From: Bacteroidales bacterium UBA1733
Lineage (GTDB): Bacteria; Bacteroidota; Bacteroidia; Bacteroidales; UBA3663
NCBI GenBank assembly: GCA_002315795.1
Contig: DCIF01000027.1
Location: 1-15,030, forward strand
Length of the DNA stretch: 15,030 bases
Direction of reading: 5' to 3'
Position numbers and translations under genes: made by a program. Below the pieces are notes generated by a model. The model was not told the DNA's origin. It ran no database searches and saw nothing but the letters and a program-made list of their open reading frames with translations. Below, one piece after another: positions 12,714 through 15,030 of the stretch. Numbering within the stretch: position 1 is the first letter of the stretch; every line of letters begins with the position of its first letter.

Positions 12714-13730
12714 ATGAGAGTAGCAATTGTCGGTGCAAGTGGCGCCGTTGGCCAGGAGTTCCTTCAGGTACTTGCTGAGCGTAATTTCCCAATTGATGAG
12801 CTTCTTTTGTTCGGTTCTGCTCGCAGTGCCGGCCGTACTTACAACTTCCGTGGCAAGGATATTGTTGTCAAGGAACTAACCCACAATCCAGAGGACTTTA
12901 AAGACGTAGATATCGCCTTTACTTCTGCCGGTGGTGGTACCTCGAAAGAGTTTGCTGCTGACATCACGAAATACGGTGCCGTAATGATCGACAACTCTTC
13001 AGCTTTCCGTATGGATGCTGATGTGCCTCTGGTAGTACCTGAGTGTAATGCTGCCGATGCGCTCAACCGTCCACGTGGCATCATCGCAAATCCTAACTGT
13101 ACTACTATCATGATGGTAGTGGCTCTGCAGTGTCTTGAGAATATCAGCCATATCAAGCGTATCCACATCGCTTCTTACCAGGCCGCTTCAGGTGCTGGTG
13201 CTGTGGCTATGAAGGAGTTAGAGACTCAGTACCGTCAGGTATTGAACAATGAGCCTGTGACTGTCGAGAAGTTCGCTTATCAGTTGGCATACAATGTCAT
13301 CCCTCAGATCGATGTGTTCTGTGACAACGGTTACACCAAGGAGGAGATGAAGATGTTTAACGAGACTCGCAAGATCATGCATACTGATGCTGCCTGCTCA
13401 GCCATGTGCGTACGCGTACCTTCTCTGCGTAGCCACTCTGAGGCTGTATGGGTAGAGACTGAGGAGCCTGTTAGCGTAGAGCAGTTCCAGGAAGCTATCA
13501 AGAATGGCCAGGGCGTACAGTTGATGGACGATCCAGCTACCAAGACCTATCCAATGCCTCTCTTCCTGGCTGGCAAGGATGACGTTTACGTAGGCCGTGT
13601 ACGTAAGGACCTCGCTAACGAAAATGGTCTGACTTTCTGGCTCGTAGGTGACCAGATCAAGAAGGGTGCAGCACTCAATGCCGTACAGATTGCAGAGTGG
13701 CTGATTGCTAACAATGGACTGAACAAATAA
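12714..13730 (+). CDS. asd: Aspartate-semialdehyde dehydrogenase
   Basis: A 338-aa cytosolic enzyme that reduces L-aspartyl-4-phosphate to L-aspartate-4-semialdehyde with NADPH. It is the branch step toward lysine/diaminopimelate, threonine and methionine. [11 protein letters not shown] (3-13) is the NADP-binding Rossmann turn. NPNCTT holds the catalytic Cys129. [10 protein letters not shown] (154-163) is the conserved substrate/cofactor loop. [10 protein letters not shown] (234-243) supplies the substrate-binding Arg and the acid/base His241. Length and motif order are standard for the bacterial enzyme. It follows the lipid operon by 174 bp, has its own -7 box and ends in a strong terminator, so it is probably a single-gene transcript. 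Confidence 0.97.
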   Translation: MRVAIVGASGAVGQEFLQVLAERNFPIDELLLFGSARSAGRTYNFRGKDIVVKELTHNPEDFKDVDIAFTSAGGGTSKEFAADITKYGAVMIDNSSAFRMDADVPLVVPECNAADALNRPRGIIANPNCTTIMMVVALQCLENISHIKRIHIASYQAASGAGAVAMKELETQYRQVLNNEPVTVEKFAYQLAYNVIPQIDVFCDNGYTKEEMKMFNETRKIMHTDAACSAMCVRVPSLRSHSEAVWVETEEPVSVEQFQEAIKNGQGVQLMDDPATKTYPMPLFLAGKDDVYVGRVRKDLANENGLTFWLVGDQIKKGAALNAVQIAEWLIANNGLNK

Positions 13731-13760
13731 GAAAAAGGAGCATGTGCTCCTTTTCTTTTT
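13731..13760. terminator. Rho-independent terminator after asd (bidirectional)
   Basis: AAAAGGAGCA (13733-13742) pairs with TGCTCCTTTT (13745-13754), followed by CTTTTT on the plus strand and, read on the minus strand, also by a T-run. It starts one base after the asd stop codon and can serve both converging genes. Confidence 0.85.
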
Positions 13761-13787
13761 GTAAATAGTAAATATCAAATACTGAAT

Positions 13788-13823
13788 AATCACCAGCTAC
13801 GCGATTGTGGCTGGTGATTTTTT
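13788..13823. terminator. Second hairpin terminator in the convergent gap
   Basis: AATCACCAGC (13788-13797) pairs perfectly with GCTGGTGATT (13810-13819) around a 12-nt loop. On the plus strand a six-T run (13818-13823) follows and reaches into the stop codon of the opposing gene. On the minus strand the hairpin begins directly after that stop codon. Confidence 0.78.
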
Positions 13824-15030
13824 AATCTGTTTTGAGCAGTTCTTCTCCTAGGGAATCTGTAGCAAACTCTTCGATATCGATGTCGTTGATGTCAAAATCC
13901 TGATAGAGTGTACTAAGCTGGATAGAGTCTTGTGACGAACCGTTGAACCGAATGCCGAAGGTGCACGCACGAATGAGCAATTTGCCAACCAGACGGAAGA
14001 GAATTCGTTTGTATGAGAATTGAGGTTCGTCTAAGTTGCCTGAGATCGGTACACTGATGCGACACTTGCCGTGGCTGTCGGTTAGCAGATTGACGGCAGT
14101 GCGGAAAGGTACAGGCATCTCTGGTTCGATTCCTTTCTTTTTCTTGCTGATCATCGGCTGATCGGCCAGGAATGAAGCCTCGCCGGCCAGATTACCCTCG
14201 TTGGCGTTGATCTTGATGTCGGCCGAGAGTGTGCCATTGTCGAGCGCATTGCCGAACATCTGAAGGGTATATGGAGAGAAGTCGGTCAGTTCTACGTCTG
14301 CTGCATGTACCTCCAGACGCAGGTTTCGCTCGTCTTGTAACTTGCCGTGATATTCGAGCGTGACAGAACCTGTCTGGCCCAGGATGGCTTTGCCTTTGAG
14401 ATGATTACGACCACTGAGCGAGAAGTTGGGTGCGTTGAGACTGATGCCACTTACCTGATACTGAAAAGGCATGACCGATGTAGCTTCATCACGATAGAAG
14501 AGATCTCCATCGAGCACCTGGCACTGGTCAATATAGAGATTGAAATCGTGCTTGGTATCTGTCTCTGTAACAGAATAGGTGGGTTCGTCGGTCTTTACGA
14601 GTGTAGCAGTCAGCTCTTGCATCTTTTCTTCGGCAATCCTGGTCATGCGGTCGAAGTTGTCAAGGCTGTCTGTATCGTAAGTGACATAGAGCGTAGGTTC
14701 GTGCATCACCATCTGACTCAGTGAGATGCGGTTCTCGATGAGATTCATTTCGCGCACGTTCATCTGTACGCTGTCGCAACTGAAGACGGCATCTCCATGA
14801 TCGTCTTCCATATAGATATCGTAGGCTTTGGCCAGACCTGTGAGCCGGAAATCAAGGATATGACTGAGATTACCTTCCATCTTCATGTCGGCATTGAGCA
14901 GACCGGTGAGCTTCTCGGCCCAAAGTGACTGCTGAAGGTAGGGGAGGAGGCCTTCGAGGCTGAACTCCTTGAGCAGGAACTCAATGGAATACTGGCGAGT
15001 ACGATCATTATAGCTCATCTGCGTGGTGAG
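13822..15030 (-). CDS. DUF748/AsmA-like envelope protein, C-terminal part (5' end outside window)
   Basis: The reading frame is open to the right edge (…LTTQMSYNDRTRQY), so the ATG at 15018 is internal and about 402 C-terminal residues are visible. Repetitive beta-rich sequence such as DMKMEGNLSHILDFRLTGLA and KAILGQTGSVTLEYHGKLQ is typical of AsmA-like proteins, which form long hydrophobic grooves bridging the periplasm and are linked to phospholipid transport and outer-membrane biogenesis. The segment VPFRTAVNLLTDSHGKCRIS, then VPISGNLDEPQFSYKRI, matches the DUF748 C-terminal signature (lL.D..G.I.l.vPv.Gnld.P.F). The tail is acidic (DFDINDIDIEEFATDSLGEE). It converges with asd. The N-terminal membrane anchor expected for the family is not in view. 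Confidence 0.82.
   Translation of the reverse strand, partial: LTTQMSYNDRTRQYSIEFLLKEFSLEGLLPYLQQSLWAEKLTGLLNADMKMEGNLSHILDFRLTGLAKAYDIYMEDDHGDAVFSCDSVQMNVREMNLIENRISLSQMVMHEPTLYVTYDTDSLDNFDRMTRIAEEKMQELTATLVKTDEPTYSVTETDTKHDFNLYIDQCQVLDGDLFYRDEATSVMPFQYQVSGISLNAPNFSLSGRNHLKGKAILGQTGSVTLEYHGKLQDERNLRLEVHAADVELTDFSPYTLQMFGNALDNGTLSADIKINANEGNLAGEASFLADQPMISKKKKGIEPEMPVPFRTAVNLLTDSHGKCRISVPISGNLDEPQFSYKRILFRLVGKLLIRACTFGIRFNGSSQDSIQLSTLYQDFDINDIDIEEFATDSLGEELLKTD

Noticed and set aside
1..15030. Search by eye for CRISPR arrays, tRNA or rRNA genes, transposases and phage genes
   Set aside because: No regularly spaced repeats, no cloverleaf or rRNA sequence recognised, and no integrase or transposase motif. 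The only repeats are the short ones reported.

Overview
The window looks like chromosomal DNA of a Bacteroidales bacterium, most likely Prevotellaceae (Prevotella/Segatella type). The signs are Bacteroidetes-type promoters (TTTG, 20 bp, TAnnTTTG) and A-rich leaders instead of Shine-Dalgarno sites. The gene content agrees: a porin O/P family porin, a MutS2, a DUF748/AsmA-like protein and an acyltransferase/ACP/MMPL lipid cassette. The species assignment is inference. No rRNA, tRNA, CRISPR array, phage or insertion sequence was seen.

Left block (1-4533, all minus strand). A truncated MFS transporter lies at the window edge. Upstream of it are an outer-membrane porin and a DASS/SLC13 anion symporter, 18 bp apart and in one orientation. 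They probably form an envelope-spanning anion uptake pair transcribed from a promoter near 3140. Next comes a BaiN/HI0933-like flavoprotein. Its promoter box ends 4 nt before the preferred ATG, so its mRNA should be leaderless or nearly so.

Central block (4566-8202, plus strand). A second canonical promoter, back to back with the flavoprotein promoter, drives a YciO-type Sua5/YrdC-family protein that overlaps mutS2 by ATGA. A small Nif11-leader-like protein of 89 aa follows, behind a 40-nt leader without G. Two different short repeats sit in frame inside these conserved genes: a 101-bp inverted-repeat element in the MutS2 linker and a heptamer repeat in a loop of the flavoprotein.

Right block (8203-13730, plus strand). 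An intergenic region with three consecutive hairpins precedes a tight operon of a PlsC-like acyltransferase with a membrane tail, a dedicated acyl carrier protein and an 827-aa MMPL/RND exporter. Together they suggest assembly and export of an unidentified lipid, and this is the best candidate for an uncharacterised system. The exporter has a short stretch that looks like a pair of compensating frameshifts. asd (aspartate-semialdehyde dehydrogenase) follows with its own promoter.

Right edge. asd converges with a 5'-truncated DUF748/AsmA-like envelope protein on the minus strand. Two strong hairpin terminators separate them.
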